Shown here piece after piece: positions 26,489-35,273 of a stretch of 64,000 nucleotides of DNA. This stretch comes from Pseudomonas asturiensis. GTDB taxonomy: Bacteria > Pseudomonadota > Gammaproteobacteria > Pseudomonadales > Pseudomonadaceae. Where the stretch lies: the NCBI RefSeq assembly GCF_900143095.1, contig NZ_FRDA01000024.1, positions 1 to 64,000 on the forward strand, written 5' to 3'. Under the pieces are notes generated by a model, which did no database searches, had not been told where the DNA came from, and saw only the letters and a program-made list of their open reading frames with translations. A program made the translations under genes and the position numbers. Numbering within the stretch: the first letter of the stretch is position 1; each line of letters starts with the position of its first letter.

Positions 26489-26505
26489 TGGGGTAGGACT
26501 AGAAT
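26477..26505 (+). promoter_or_regulatory. Promoter of the rpsH-secY-rpmJ segment
   Basis: -35 TTGATT at 26477-26482, inside the downstream arm of the hairpin, 17-bp spacer, -10 TAGAAT at 26500-26505. Start near 26512, leaving a leader of about 93 nt before rpsH. Confidence 0.65.
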
Positions 26506-26604
26506 TGCCGGCTCGCCTGAGCCCGTGTTTTTACTTGCCCGGAAAATCTCGGCGATAAGCTGTAGCCGTAAGGCTAATTATTTTGTTTTAGGAGCGTCTA
26601 GCCC

Positions 26605-26997
26605 ATGAGTATGCAGGACCCGTTAGCGGACATGCTAACTCGTATCCGTAATGCCCAGATGGCTGAAAAGCCCGTCGTAAGCATGCCATCTTCCACGTTG
26701 AAGGTTGCTGTAGCCAAAGTCCTGAAGGACGAGGGTTACATTGCGGGTTATCAGATCAGCAGCGAAGTTAAACCATCGCTGTCCATCGAGCTTAAGTACT
26801 TCGAAGGCCGTCCGGTCATTGAAGAAGTTAAGCGCGTCAGCCGTCCAGGCTTGCGTCAGTACAAGTCCTCCGACGATCTGCCAAAAGTTCGTGGCGGTCT
26901 CGGTGTGTCTATCGTCTCCACCAACAAAGGTGTGATGACGGATCGTGCTGCGCGCGCTGCCGGTGTCGGTGGCGAAGTGCTTTGCACTGTGTTCTAA
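26605..26997 (+). CDS. rpsH: 30S ribosomal protein S8
   Basis: A central-domain 16S rRNA binder and, in E. coli, the repressor of spc. The 130-aa protein begins MSMQDPLADMLTRIRNAQ and ends GGEVLCTVF. It follows a 213-bp gap with hairpin and promoter, so it may begin a separate transcript. AGGAG (26591-26595) precedes the start. Confidence 0.98.
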   Translation: MSMQDPLADMLTRIRNAQMAEKPVVSMPSSTLKVAVAKVLKDEGYIAGYQISSEVKPSLSIELKYFEGRPVIEEVKRVSRPGLRQYKSSDDLPKVRGGLGVSIVSTNKGVMTDRAARAAGVGGEVLCTVF

Positions 26998-27009
26998 GGG
27001 GGGATAAGC

Positions 27010-27543
27010 ATGTCACGCGTAGCTAAGAACCCCGTTAAGTTGCCATCCGGCGTCGAAGTCAAACTCGTCGGCCAGCAGCTTTCGGTGAAGGGTGCCAAGG
27101 GCACTCTGGAACTGAACATCCATTCGTCCGTTGAGATTGTTGAAGAAGCTGGTGAGCTGCGTTTCGCTGCTCGCAATGGCGATCAACAAACCCGCGCAAT
27201 GGCAGGCACAACTCGTGCACTGGTTAACAACATGGTCCAGGGCGTAAGCCAAGGCTTCGAGCGTAAGCTCCAGCTGGTCGGTGTTGGTTACAAGGCGCAA
27301 GCAAAAGGCACGGTCCTGAACCTGGCACTTGGCTTCTCGCACCCGGTGGATTACGAATTGCCGAATGGCATCACCGCTGAGACCCCCAGCCAGACCGATA
27401 TCCTGATTCGCGGTATCGATAAGCAGTTGGTTGGTCAAGTGGCCGCTGAGATCCGCGACTTCCGCCGTCCTGAGCCTTACAAAGGCAAAGGTGTGCGTTA
27501 CGCGGACGAAGTCGTCCGCCGTAAAGAAGCCAAGAAGAAGTAG
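27010..27543 (+). CDS. rplF: 50S ribosomal protein L6
   Basis: L6 lies near the sarcin-ricin loop and supports factor binding. The 177-aa protein begins MSRVAKNPVKLPSGVEV and has the C-terminal PEPYKGKGVRYADE signature. 12 bp after rpsH. Confidence 0.98.
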   Translation: MSRVAKNPVKLPSGVEVKLVGQQLSVKGAKGTLELNIHSSVEIVEEAGELRFAARNGDQQTRAMAGTTRALVNNMVQGVSQGFERKLQLVGVGYKAQAKGTVLNLALGFSHPVDYELPNGITAETPSQTDILIRGIDKQLVGQVAAEIRDFRRPEPYKGKGVRYADEVVRRKEAKKK

Positions 27544-27553
27544 GGCATAGCAA

Positions 27554-27904
27554 ATGACCGTCAAAAAAGTTACCCGACTGCGTCGCGCTCGCAAAGCACG
27601 CCTGAAAATGCACGAGCTAGAAGTCGTGCGTCTCTGCGTGCACCGCTCTTCGCAGCACATTTATGCCCAGGTCATTTCGGCCGACGGCAGCAAAGTCCTG
27701 GCAAGCGCCTCGACTTTGGACAAAGAACTGCGTGATGGCGCCACTGGCAACATCGACGCGGCCACTAAGGTTGGCAAGCTGGTCGCCGAGCGTGCAAAAG
27801 CCGCGGGCGTATCGCAAGTGGCTTTCGACCGTTCTGGCTTCAAGTACCACGGCCGTGTCAAAGCGCTGGCTGATGCTGCTCGTGAAGGCGGGCTGGAGTT
27901 CTAA
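27554..27904 (+). CDS. rplR: 50S ribosomal protein L18
   Basis: Binds 5S rRNA with L5 and L25. The 116-aa protein begins MTVKKVTRLRRARKARLK and ends with FDRSGFKYHGRVKALADAAR, the conserved RNA-binding end. 10 bp after rplF. Confidence 0.98.
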   Translation: MTVKKVTRLRRARKARLKMHELEVVRLCVHRSSQHIYAQVISADGSKVLASASTLDKELRDGATGNIDAATKVGKLVAERAKAAGVSQVAFDRSGFKYHGRVKALADAAREGGLEF

Positions 27905-27907
27905 GTT

Positions 27908-28408
27908 ATGGCAAATAACGACCAAAAACGCGACGAAGGCTACATCGAGAAGCTGGTTCAAGTTAACCGCGTGGCCAAAACCGTAAAAGGCGGCCGTATC
28001 TTCACTTTCACTGCGTTGACCGTAGTCGGTGATGGTAAAGGGCGTGTTGGCTTCGGCCGTGGCAAGTCACGTGAAGTGCCTGCTGCAATCCAGAAAGCGA
28101 TGGAAGCTGCTCGCCGCAACATGATCCAGGTGGATCTGAACGGCACTACTCTGCAGTACGCTATGAAGTCTGCCCATGGCGCTTCGAAGGTGTACATGCA
28201 GCCTGCTTCTGAAGGTACCGGTATCATCGCTGGCGGCGCTATGCGCGCAGTGCTGGAAGTTGCTGGTGTTCAGAACGTATTGGCCAAGTGCTACGGCTCG
28301 ACTAACCCTGTCAACGTGGTTCACGCCACTTTCAAGGGTCTGAAGGGCATGCAGTCTCCTGAATCCATTGCCGCCAAGCGTGGCAAGCGTGTTGAGGAGA
28401 TCATCTGA
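27908..28408 (+). CDS. rpsE: 30S ribosomal protein S5
   Basis: S5 controls decoding accuracy with S4 and S12. The 166-aa protein has the dsRNA-binding N-terminal domain (LVQVNRVAKTVKGGRIFTF, about residues 16-34) and GDGKGRVGFGRGKSREVP. The region of known spectinomycin-resistance changes, after residue 20, looks wild type. 3 bp after rplR. Confidence 0.98.
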   Translation: MANNDQKRDEGYIEKLVQVNRVAKTVKGGRIFTFTALTVVGDGKGRVGFGRGKSREVPAAIQKAMEAARRNMIQVDLNGTTLQYAMKSAHGASKVYMQPASEGTGIIAGGAMRAVLEVAGVQNVLAKCYGSTNPVNVVHATFKGLKGMQSPESIAAKRGKRVEEII

Positions 28409-28410
28409 TC

Positions 28411-28587
28411 ATGGCTACCGTAAAAGTAACGCTGATCAAAAGCATGACCGGCCGCATCCCTAACCACAAATTGTGCGTTAAGGGTCTGGGTCTGCGTCGC
28501 ATCGGTCACACTGTAGAAGTCCTGGATACTCCCGAAAATCGCGGGATGATCAACAAGGCTTACTACATGCTGCGAGTCGAGGGTTAA
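28411..28587 (+). CDS. rpmD: 50S ribosomal protein L30
   Basis: A 58-aa protein translated as MATVKVTLIKSMTGRIPNHK at the start and KAYYMLRVEG at the end. Typical L30 length and fold signature (LGLRRIGHTVEV). It sits 2 bp after rpsE and 3 bp before rplO, the usual spc position. Confidence 0.97.
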   Translation: MATVKVTLIKSMTGRIPNHKLCVKGLGLRRIGHTVEVLDTPENRGMINKAYYMLRVEG

Positions 28588-28590
28588 TCG

Positions 28591-29025
28591 ATGAAACTCA
28601 ATGATCTGAGTCCAGCGCCGGGTTCCCGTCGCGAAAAGCATCGTCCGGGCCGTGGTATCGGTAGCGGTTTGGGTAAGACCGGTGGCCGTGGCCACAAAGG
28701 TCAGACCTCCCGCTCCGGTGGCACCATCGCTCCGGGCTTTGAGGGCGGCCAACAGCCGCTGCATCGTCGTCTGCCAAAATTCGGTTTCGTTTCCCTGAAA
28801 GCCATGGATCGCGCAGAAGTGCGTTTGTCCGAGCTGGCTAAAGTGGCAGGCGATATCGTAACTGTGCAGACCCTGAAGGATGCCAACGTGATTAACCAGA
28901 ACGTTCAGCGTGTGAAAATCATGCTGTCGGGCGAAGTTACTCGCGCTGTCACCATCAAGGGTATCGCCGCCACCAAAGGTGCGCGTGCGGCTATCGAAGC
29001 AGCTGGCGGCAAGTTCGAGGAATAA
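28591..29025 (+). CDS. rplO: 50S ribosomal protein L15
   Basis: A late assembly protein of the 50S subunit. The 144-aa protein has the glycine-rich N-terminus (GRGIGSGLGKTGGRGHKGQ, about residues 21-39) and ends EAAGGKFEE. secY begins on the next base after its stop. Confidence 0.98.
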   Translation: MKLNDLSPAPGSRREKHRPGRGIGSGLGKTGGRGHKGQTSRSGGTIAPGFEGGQQPLHRRLPKFGFVSLKAMDRAEVRLSELAKVAGDIVTVQTLKDANVINQNVQRVKIMLSGEVTRAVTIKGIAATKGARAAIEAAGGKFEE

Positions 29026-30360
29026 ATGGCTAAGCAAGGTGCTCTCTCAGCGCTCGGCAAAGGCGGTATGTCTGAACTCTGGGCTCGTCTGCGTTTTCTG
29101 TTCCTGGCGATTATCGTCTACCGAATAGGCGCACACATCCCGGTTCCAGGTATCAACCCGGACCGACTCGCAGAACTGTTTCGACAGAATGAGGGGACCA
29201 TTCTTAGCTTGTTCAACATGTTTTCCGGCGGCGCGCTGGAACGGATGAGCATCTTTGCACTGGGGATCATGCCGTACATTTCGGCATCGATCATCATGCA
29301 GCTGATGACCGCCGTGAGCCCGCAGCTGGAGCAGTTGAAGAAGGAAGGTGAAGCTGGCCGTCGCAAGATTAGCCAGTACACCCGCTATGGCACCGTTGTC
29401 CTGGCTCTGGTTCAAGCTGTCGGCATGTCCGTCGGCCTGGCGAGTCAGGGTGTAGCGTTTTCTGGGGACCTTGGTTTCCACTTTGTGGCCGTAACCACCT
29501 TCGTGGCAGGTGCGATGTTCATGATGTGGCTGGGCGAGCAGATCACCGAACGCGGTGTCGGTAACGGTATCTCGATGTTGATTTTCGCAGGTATCGTCGC
29601 CGGTCTTCCGAGAGCAATCGGGCAGTCTTTCGAGTCTGCACGTCAGGGTGATATCAATATCTTCGCTCTGGTTGCGATCGGTTTGCTGGCAGTAGCGATT
29701 ATCGGTTTTGTGGTGTTCATTGAGCGTGGTCAGCGTCGTATTGCTGTTCACTACGCCAAGCGTCAGCAGGGCCGTAAGGTCTTTGCTGCGCAGACCAGCC
29801 ACTTGCCGCTGAAAGTGAACATGGCTGGTGTGATTCCGGCCATTTTTGCGAGCAGCATTTTGCTGTTCCCGGCTTCGCTGGGTTCCTGGTTTGGTCAGTC
29901 TGAAGGTCTGGGCTGGTTGCAGGACATCTCGCAGTCGATCGCTCCTGGTCAGCCGTTGAATATTCTGCTGTTTAGTGCAGGGATTATTTTCTTCTGCTTC
30001 TTCTATACGGCGTTGATGTTCAATCCGAAAGACGTAGCGGAAAACCTGAAGAAGTCCGGTGCCTTTATTCCGGGCATCCGTCCAGGCGAGCAGTCGGCGC
30101 GCTACATTGATGGCGTTCTGACTCGTTTGACCATGTTCGGTGCTCTTTATATGACGGCCGTGTGTCTGCTTCCCCAGTTTCTGGTGGTCGCGGCAAACGT
30201 ACCGTTCTACCTTGGCGGGACCTCGTTGCTGATCGTGGTCGTGGTTGTGATGGACTTCATGTCCCAAGTGCAATCTCACCTCGTTTCGCACCAGTATGAA
30301 TCCCTGATGAAGAAAGCCAACCTGAAGGGCTACGGTGGCAGCGGCGGTATGCTGCGCTGA
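29026..30360 (+). CDS. secY: Preprotein translocase channel SecY
   Basis: The pore subunit of the inner-membrane Sec translocon. The 444-aa protein has ten hydrophobic segments, the SecY signature after the first ([11 protein letters not shown]) and the second ([14 protein letters not shown]), and the cytoplasmic loop with [15 protein letters not shown] used by SecA and ribosomes. It lies within the spc run, directly after rplO. Confidence 0.98.
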
Positions 30361-30388
30361 AGCACCCCTAAGGTTCGAGGAGTTGGTG

Positions 30389-30505
30389 ATGAAAGTTCGT
30401 GCATCGGTGAAAAAGCTGTGCCGTAACTGCAAGATTATTCGCCGCGAAGGTGTTGTTCGAGTAATTTGCAGCGCGGAACCACGTCATAAGCAGCGCCAAG
30501 GCTGA
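30389..30505 (+). CDS. rpmJ: 50S ribosomal protein L36 (zinc-binding form)
   Basis: A 38-aa protein beginning [16 protein letters not shown]. It has Cys11, Cys14, Cys27 and His33, so it is the zinc-ribbon (C+) form. In many bacteria a Zur-controlled zinc-free paralogue replaces it under zinc starvation; none is seen in this window. AGGAG at 30378-30382 precedes the start. Confidence 0.97.
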
Positions 30506-30523
30506 TTGTGATTTGTGCTTAAG

Positions 30524-30560
30524 CCCAGCAGCTAGTGCGCTGCTGGGTTGATTATTTGTT
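30524..30560 (+). terminator. Hairpin after rpmJ
   Basis: 9-bp arms CCCAGCAGC (30524-30532) and GCTGCTGGG (30539-30547), followed by TTGATTATTTGTT. It closes the spc segment. The T tract is interrupted and overlaps the next -35 box. Confidence 0.7.
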
Positions 30561-30576
30561 ACTACAGCGATATTAT
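30548..30576 (+). promoter_or_regulatory. alpha operon promoter (rpsM)
   Basis: -35 TTGATT at 30548-30553 immediately after the hairpin arm, 17-bp spacer, -10 TATTAT at 30571-30576. Start near 30583, leaving about 53 nt of leader before rpsM. Confidence 0.7.
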
Positions 30577-30635
30577 CTCGCGCCCTATTTCTTGGCTTCC
30601 GGGGCGTAGGTAGCTGTCAATTGGAGTCCCACTGA

Positions 30636-30992
30636 ATGGCCCGTATTGCAGGCGTTAACATTCCAGATAACAAGCATACTGTTATCTCGCTGACCTACAT
30701 CTATGGTGTTGGTCGCACCACTGCACAGAAAATTTGTGCAACCACCGGGGTTAACCCGGCGGCGAAGATCAAAGATCTGAGCGACGAGCAGATTGAACAG
30801 CTGCGTGGCGAAGTGGCGAAGTTCACCACTGAAGGTGACCTGCGTCGCGAAATCAACATGAAAATCAAGCGCTTGATGGACCTGGGCTGCTACCGCGGTC
30901 TGCGTCATCGTCGTGGTCTGCCAGTACGCGGTCAGCGTACCAAGACCAACGCGCGTACTCGCAAAGGTCCGCGTAAGCCGATCCGCAAGTAA
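30636..30992 (+). CDS. rpsM: 30S ribosomal protein S13
   Basis: S13 bridges 30S head and 50S subunit and touches P-site tRNA. The 118-aa protein begins MARIAGVNIPDNKH and ends with the conserved GQRTKTNARTRKGPRK tail. First gene of the alpha operon. Confidence 0.98.
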   Translation: MARIAGVNIPDNKHTVISLTYIYGVGRTTAQKICATTGVNPAAKIKDLSDEQIEQLRGEVAKFTTEGDLRREINMKIKRLMDLGCYRGLRHRRGLPVRGQRTKTNARTRKGPRKPIRK

Positions 30993-31022
30993 TCGCTCCA
31001 GCGCAACGACAGGAATTTAGTC

Positions 31023-31412
31023 ATGGCAAAACCTGCTGCTCGTCCTCGTAAAAAAGTTAAAAAGACAGTGGTTGATGGCATCGCCCACATCCACGCGTCT
31101 TTTAACAACACAATCGTCACCATTACCGATCGTCAAGGTAACGCTCTTTCTTGGGCTACCTCCGGCGGTTCGGGTTTCCGTGGTTCCCGCAAGTCCACGC
31201 CGTTCGCTGCTCAGGTAGCTGCTGAACGTGCTGGTCAAGCTGCGCTGGAATACGGTCTGAAGAACCTCGACGTCAATGTCAAGGGTCCAGGCCCAGGTCG
31301 TGAATCCGCTGTCCGTGCATTGAACGGCTGTGGCTATAAGATCGCCAGCATCACCGACGTGACGCCAATCCCGCACAACGGGTGCCGTCCGCCGAAGAAG
31401 CGCCGCGTGTAA
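31023..31412 (+). CDS. rpsK: 30S ribosomal protein S11
   Basis: Part of the 30S platform next to the E site. The 129-aa protein has HIHASFNNTIVTITDRQGN and the C-terminal PHNGCRPPKKRRV. 30 bp after rpsM. Confidence 0.98.
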   Translation: MAKPAARPRKKVKKTVVDGIAHIHASFNNTIVTITDRQGNALSWATSGGSGFRGSRKSTPFAAQVAAERAGQAALEYGLKNLDVNVKGPGPGRESAVRALNGCGYKIASITDVTPIPHNGCRPPKKRRV

Positions 31413-31430
31413 TCCAGGAGACTGTAAGAA

Positions 31431-32051
31431 ATGGCTCGTTACATTGGTCCAAAATGCAAACTTGCTCGTCGTGAAGGCACCGATCTCTTTCTGAAGAGCG
31501 GCGTTCGCGCTATCGAATCCAAGTGCAACATCGAAGCAGCTCCAGGCATCCACGGTCAGCGCCGCGGTCGCCAGTCCGATTACGGTACTCAGCTGCGTGA
31601 AAAGCAAAAAGTCCGTCGTATCTACGGCGTTCTCGAGCGTCAGTTCAGCGGCTACTACAAAGAAGCCGCCGGCAAGAAAGGCGCAACAGGTGAGAACCTG
31701 CTGCAGCTGCTCGAATGCCGTCTGGACAACGTTGTATACCGCATGGGCTTCGGCTCGACTCGTGCCGAATCCCGTCAATTGGTTTCGCACAAGTCTGTTA
31801 GCGTCAACGGCAAAACCGTTAACGTTCCTTCTTACCAGGTTCGTGCTGGCGACGTTGTTGCTATCCGCGAAAAGGCTAAGAACCAACTGCGTATTGTCCA
31901 GGCTCTCGATCTGTGTGCCCAACGTGGCCGCGTAGAATGGGTAGAAGTAGACACTGAGAAGAAATCGGGCGTTTTCAAGAACGTACCAGCTCGCAGTGAT
32001 CTATCCGCCGACATCAACGAAAGCCTGATTGTCGAGCTCTACTCCAAGTAA
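31431..32051 (+). CDS. rpsD: 30S ribosomal protein S4
   Basis: A primary 16S rRNA binder and, in E. coli, repressor of the alpha operon. The 206-aa protein has an S4 RNA-binding domain (about residues 96-160, including SRQLVSHKSVSVNG). 18 bp after rpsK. Confidence 0.98.
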   Translation: MARYIGPKCKLARREGTDLFLKSGVRAIESKCNIEAAPGIHGQRRGRQSDYGTQLREKQKVRRIYGVLERQFSGYYKEAAGKKGATGENLLQLLECRLDNVVYRMGFGSTRAESRQLVSHKSVSVNGKTVNVPSYQVRAGDVVAIREKAKNQLRIVQALDLCAQRGRVEWVEVDTEKKSGVFKNVPARSDLSADINESLIVELYSK

Positions 32052-32073
32052 GGGCTAGAAAATAGGTGCATCC

Positions 32074-33075
32074 ATGCAGATTTCGGTAAATGAGTTCCTG
32101 ACACCCCGCCATATTGATGTGCAGGTTGTCAGTCCAACCCGCGCCAAGATCACTCTCGAGCCTCTCGAGCGTGGTTTTGGCCATACCCTGGGCAACGCGC
32201 TACGTCGCATTTTGTTGTCCTCCATGCCCGGCTGTGCAGTAGTCGAGGCCGAGATTGACGGTGTACTCCATGAGTACAGCGCCATCGAAGGTGTACAGGA
32301 AGACGTCATTGAAATCCTGTTGAACCTTAAAGGTCTGGCTATCAAGCTGCACGGTCGAGACGAAGTTACGCTGACCTTGTCGAAGAAGGGTTCGGGGGTG
32401 GTTACCGCTGCCGATATTCAGCTGGATCATGATGTCGAGATCGTTAACCCCGATCACGTAATCGCTAACCTGGCGTCTAACGGCGCCTTGAACATGAAGC
32501 TCACCGTAGCTCGTGGTCGTGGTTATGAGCCGGCAGACTCGCGTCAAAGCGATGAAGACGAAAGCCGCAGCATTGGTCGCTTGCAGCTTGACTCTTCGTT
32601 CAGCCCGGTTCGCCGTATCGCATACGTGGTGGAAAACGCCCGTGTCGAGCAGCGCACTAACCTGGACAAGCTGGTTATTGATCTGGAAACCAACGGTACC
32701 CTGGATCCTGAAGAGGCTATTCGCCGCGCTGCAACCATCCTGCAACAGCAGTTGGCTGCGTTCGTCGATCTCAAAGGCGACAGCGAACCAGTGGTAATCG
32801 AACAGGAAGACGAGATCGATCCGATCCTGCTCCGTCCGGTTGACGATTTGGAACTGACTGTACGTTCGGCTAACTGCCTTAAGGCGGAGAACATTTACTA
32901 CATTGGTGACCTGATTCAGCGCACCGAAGTAGAACTGTTGAAAACTCCGAACCTTGGGAAGAAGTCTTTGACTGAGATCAAAGACGTTCTGGCCTCCCGT
33001 GGTCTGTCCCTCGGCATGCGCCTCGACAACTGGCCGCCGGCAAGTCTTAAGAAGGACGACAAGGCTACGGCCTGA
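32074..33075 (+). CDS. rpoA: DNA-directed RNA polymerase subunit alpha
   Basis: The alpha dimer scaffolds core RNA polymerase; its C-terminal domain binds UP elements and activators. The 333-aa protein has the assembly domain with LEPLERGFGHTLGNALRRILL (about residues 28-48, split by family convention) and a C-terminal domain with LRPVDDLELTVRSANCLKAE. Standard length; 22 bp after rpsD. Confidence 0.98.
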   Translation: MQISVNEFLTPRHIDVQVVSPTRAKITLEPLERGFGHTLGNALRRILLSSMPGCAVVEAEIDGVLHEYSAIEGVQEDVIEILLNLKGLAIKLHGRDEVTLTLSKKGSGVVTAADIQLDHDVEIVNPDHVIANLASNGALNMKLTVARGRGYEPADSRQSDEDESRSIGRLQLDSSFSPVRRIAYVVENARVEQRTNLDKLVIDLETNGTLDPEEAIRRAATILQQQLAAFVDLKGDSEPVVIEQEDEIDPILLRPVDDLELTVRSANCLKAENIYYIGDLIQRTEVELLKTPNLGKKSLTEIKDVLASRGLSLGMRLDNWPPASLKKDDKATA

Positions 33076-33116
33076 TCGTCGTAATCACCGAACGCGAGTT
33101 TGGTAAGGAATGAACC

Positions 33117-33503
33117 ATGCGTCATCGTAAAAGTGGACGTCACCTGAGCCGTACCAGCTCTCACCGCAAAGCCATGTTTCAAAACATGGCGGTGTCGCTG
33201 TTCGAGCACGAGCTGATCAAGACTACCCTGCCGAAAGCCAAGGAACTGCGCCGCGTTGCCGAGCCGCTGATCACCCTGGCTAAGGAAGATAGCGTTGCTA
33301 ACCGTCGTCTGGCTTTCGACCGTACTCGTTCGAAAGAAATCGTCGGCAAGCTGTTCAACGATCTGGGCAAGCGCTATGCAACCCGTCAGGGCGGCTACCT
33401 GCGTATCCTCAAGTGCGGTTTCCGCGCTGGCGACAACGCGCCTATGGCGTACGTCGAGTTGGTTGATCGTCCTGTCGGTGGCTCTGTAGAAGCCGCTGAA
33501 TAA
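33117..33503 (+). CDS. rplQ: 50S ribosomal protein L17
   Basis: The last gene of the alpha operon. The 128-aa protein begins MRHRKSGRHLSRTSSHRKAM and ends with a short acidic tail. A strong terminator follows, closing the ribosomal block. Confidence 0.98.
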   Translation: MRHRKSGRHLSRTSSHRKAMFQNMAVSLFEHELIKTTLPKAKELRRVAEPLITLAKEDSVANRRLAFDRTRSKEIVGKLFNDLGKRYATRQGGYLRILKCGFRAGDNAPMAYVELVDRPVGGSVEAAE

Positions 33504-33520
33504 GACATCAGTTTGAACAG

Positions 33521-33550
33521 AAAACCGGGCCCAGTGCCCGGTTTTTTGTT
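33521..33550 (+). terminator. rplQ / alpha operon terminator
   Basis: Perfect arms AAAACCGGGC (33521-33530) and GCCCGGTTTT (33536-33545) with T run TTTTTTGTT. Confidence 0.92.
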
Positions 33551-33672
33551 GTCTGGAATTGATAAAGCCTATCGGCCTTTAATAATCAATAAATTTGCTG
33601 ATGTAACGCTTTCGAATAATACTCTCGCTCAAGCTGATTAACCGGCTATATAAAGCCTGAGGAAGAGAGTGC

Positions 33673-35118
33673 ATGACCCTGAAGACGCTTACGACCGCCA
33701 GTGGCGCGCCAGTCGCCGATAACCAGAACTCTCGTTCTGCTGGGCCGCGGGGTCCTTTGCTGCTGGAAGATTTCCACCTGATCGAGAAGCTCGCTCACTT
33801 CAACCGCGAGAACATCCCTGAGCGTCGCGTACACGCCAAAGGTTCGGGAGCTCATGGTACGTTCACCGTCACCCGGGACATTACTCAGTACACCAGCGCC
33901 GATTTGTTCAACGCTGTTGGCAAGCAGACGCCGATTTTCATTCGCTTCTCCACCGTAGGGGGCGAGCGTGGCTCTGCGGACACCGAGCGTGATCCACGCG
34001 GCTTTGCGGTGAAGTTCTACACGCAGGAAGGAAACTGGGACATCGTAGGCAACAACACGCCGGTGTTTTTCATTCGCGACCCACTGAAGTTTCCTGACTT
34101 CATCCACACTCAGAAGCGTCTTCCGCAGACCAACCTGAAAAGCCCGCAGATGATGTGGGATTTTTGGTCGCACTCGCCTGAAGCGCTGCACCAGGTCACC
34201 ATCCTGTTCTCGGATCGCGGCATTCCTGACGGCTATCGCCATATGCACGGGTTCGGCAGCCACACCTACAGCCTCATCAGCGCCAATGGCGAGCGTCACT
34301 GGGTCAAATGGCACTACAAGAGCAAGCAGGGCATCAAGAACCTCACGCCTGAGGACGCGGCGCGCATTGCGGGCACTGATCCGGATTATGCTCAGCGTGA
34401 TCTGTTCACCGCGATTGAGCAGGGCGACTTTCCGAAATGGCAGGTGTGTGTTCAGCTGATGACCGAGGCTCAGGCCAACCATCATCACGAAAACCCTTTC
34501 GACGTGACCAAGACCTGGTCGCAGAAGGAGTATCCGCTGATCGAAGTGGGCGAGCTTGAGCTCAATCGCAATCCACTCAACTACTTCGCTGAAGTTGAAC
34601 AGGCCGCGTTTGGACCAAGCAACATGGTGCCAGGCGTCGGTCTTTCGCCAGACCGCATGCTCCAGGGCCGCGTGTTTGCTTACGCCGATGCGCACCGTTA
34701 TCGCGTGGGCACCAATCACCAGCAATTGCCGATCAATGCGCCGAAGAATCCCGTCTACAGCTACCAGCGTGACGGCTCGATGGCGTTCGGCACCAACGGT
34801 GGTGCAGAGCCTAATTACGAGCCAAACAGCTACTCCGACGCTCCCAGGCAGGATGCGCGTTATGCCGAGCCGGCGCTTGCATTGAGCGGTACCGCCGATC
34901 GTCATGATCATCGCGTCGACGGCGATTACTACAGTCAGGCGGGCAAGCTTTTCAACCTGATGAACGCCGATCAAAAAGCGCTGTTGATCAACAATATTGC
35001 CGGTGCGATGGCTGGCGTATCCAGCGACGTGGTTCAGCGCCAGCTGCAGCACTTCTACAAAGCCGACTCCGCTTACGGTGAAGGCATTGCCGATGCTTTG
35101 GGTGTAAAACTGGGCTGA
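33673..35118 (+). CDS. katA: Monofunctional haem catalase
   Basis: Decomposes hydrogen peroxide to water and oxygen. At 481 aa it is a small-subunit catalase. The distal site is RRVHAKGSGAHG with catalytic His54; the proximal haem ligand is Tyr337 in RVFAYADAH. There is no signal peptide at the chosen start, so it is probably cytoplasmic. The order rplQ-katA-ferritin-uvrA is the same as around P. aeruginosa katA. A GGAAGAG sequence lies upstream of the ATG. I found no clear OxyR site by eye. Confidence 0.95.
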   Translation: MTLKTLTTASGAPVADNQNSRSAGPRGPLLLEDFHLIEKLAHFNRENIPERRVHAKGSGAHGTFTVTRDITQYTSADLFNAVGKQTPIFIRFSTVGGERGSADTERDPRGFAVKFYTQEGNWDIVGNNTPVFFIRDPLKFPDFIHTQKRLPQTNLKSPQMMWDFWSHSPEALHQVTILFSDRGIPDGYRHMHGFGSHTYSLISANGERHWVKWHYKSKQGIKNLTPEDAARIAGTDPDYAQRDLFTAIEQGDFPKWQVCVQLMTEAQANHHHENPFDVTKTWSQKEYPLIEVGELELNRNPLNYFAEVEQAAFGPSNMVPGVGLSPDRMLQGRVFAYADAHRYRVGTNHQQLPINAPKNPVYSYQRDGSMAFGTNGGAEPNYEPNSYSDAPRQDARYAEPALALSGTADRHDHRVDGDYYSQAGKLFNLMNADQKALLINNIAGAMAGVSSDVVQRQLQHFYKADSAYGEGIADALGVKLG

Positions 35119-35135
35119 GTCTAAGTGAGAAACAG

Positions 35136-35162
35136 AACCGCCCTCATTTGGGCGGTTTTTCG
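35136..35162 (+). terminator. katA terminator
   Basis: Arms AACCGCCC (35136-35143) and GGGCGGTT (35150-35157), then TTTTT counting the shared end. Confidence 0.88.
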
Positions 35163-35273
35163 CTTCTGGATGGCGTGAAATCGACGCTTTTTATCGGATT
35201 ATTGCGTTTTTCCGAGTGACCTCTCGCGACGCTTGGTTCAAACTATCGCCTTTAAAGCAGGAGATCTGGTGCG

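Noticed and set aside
33551..33672. OxyR site upstream of katA
   Set aside because: AT-rich palindromic pieces exist (GGCTATATAAAGCC), but none fits the spaced ATAG-type OxyR pattern well enough to call.
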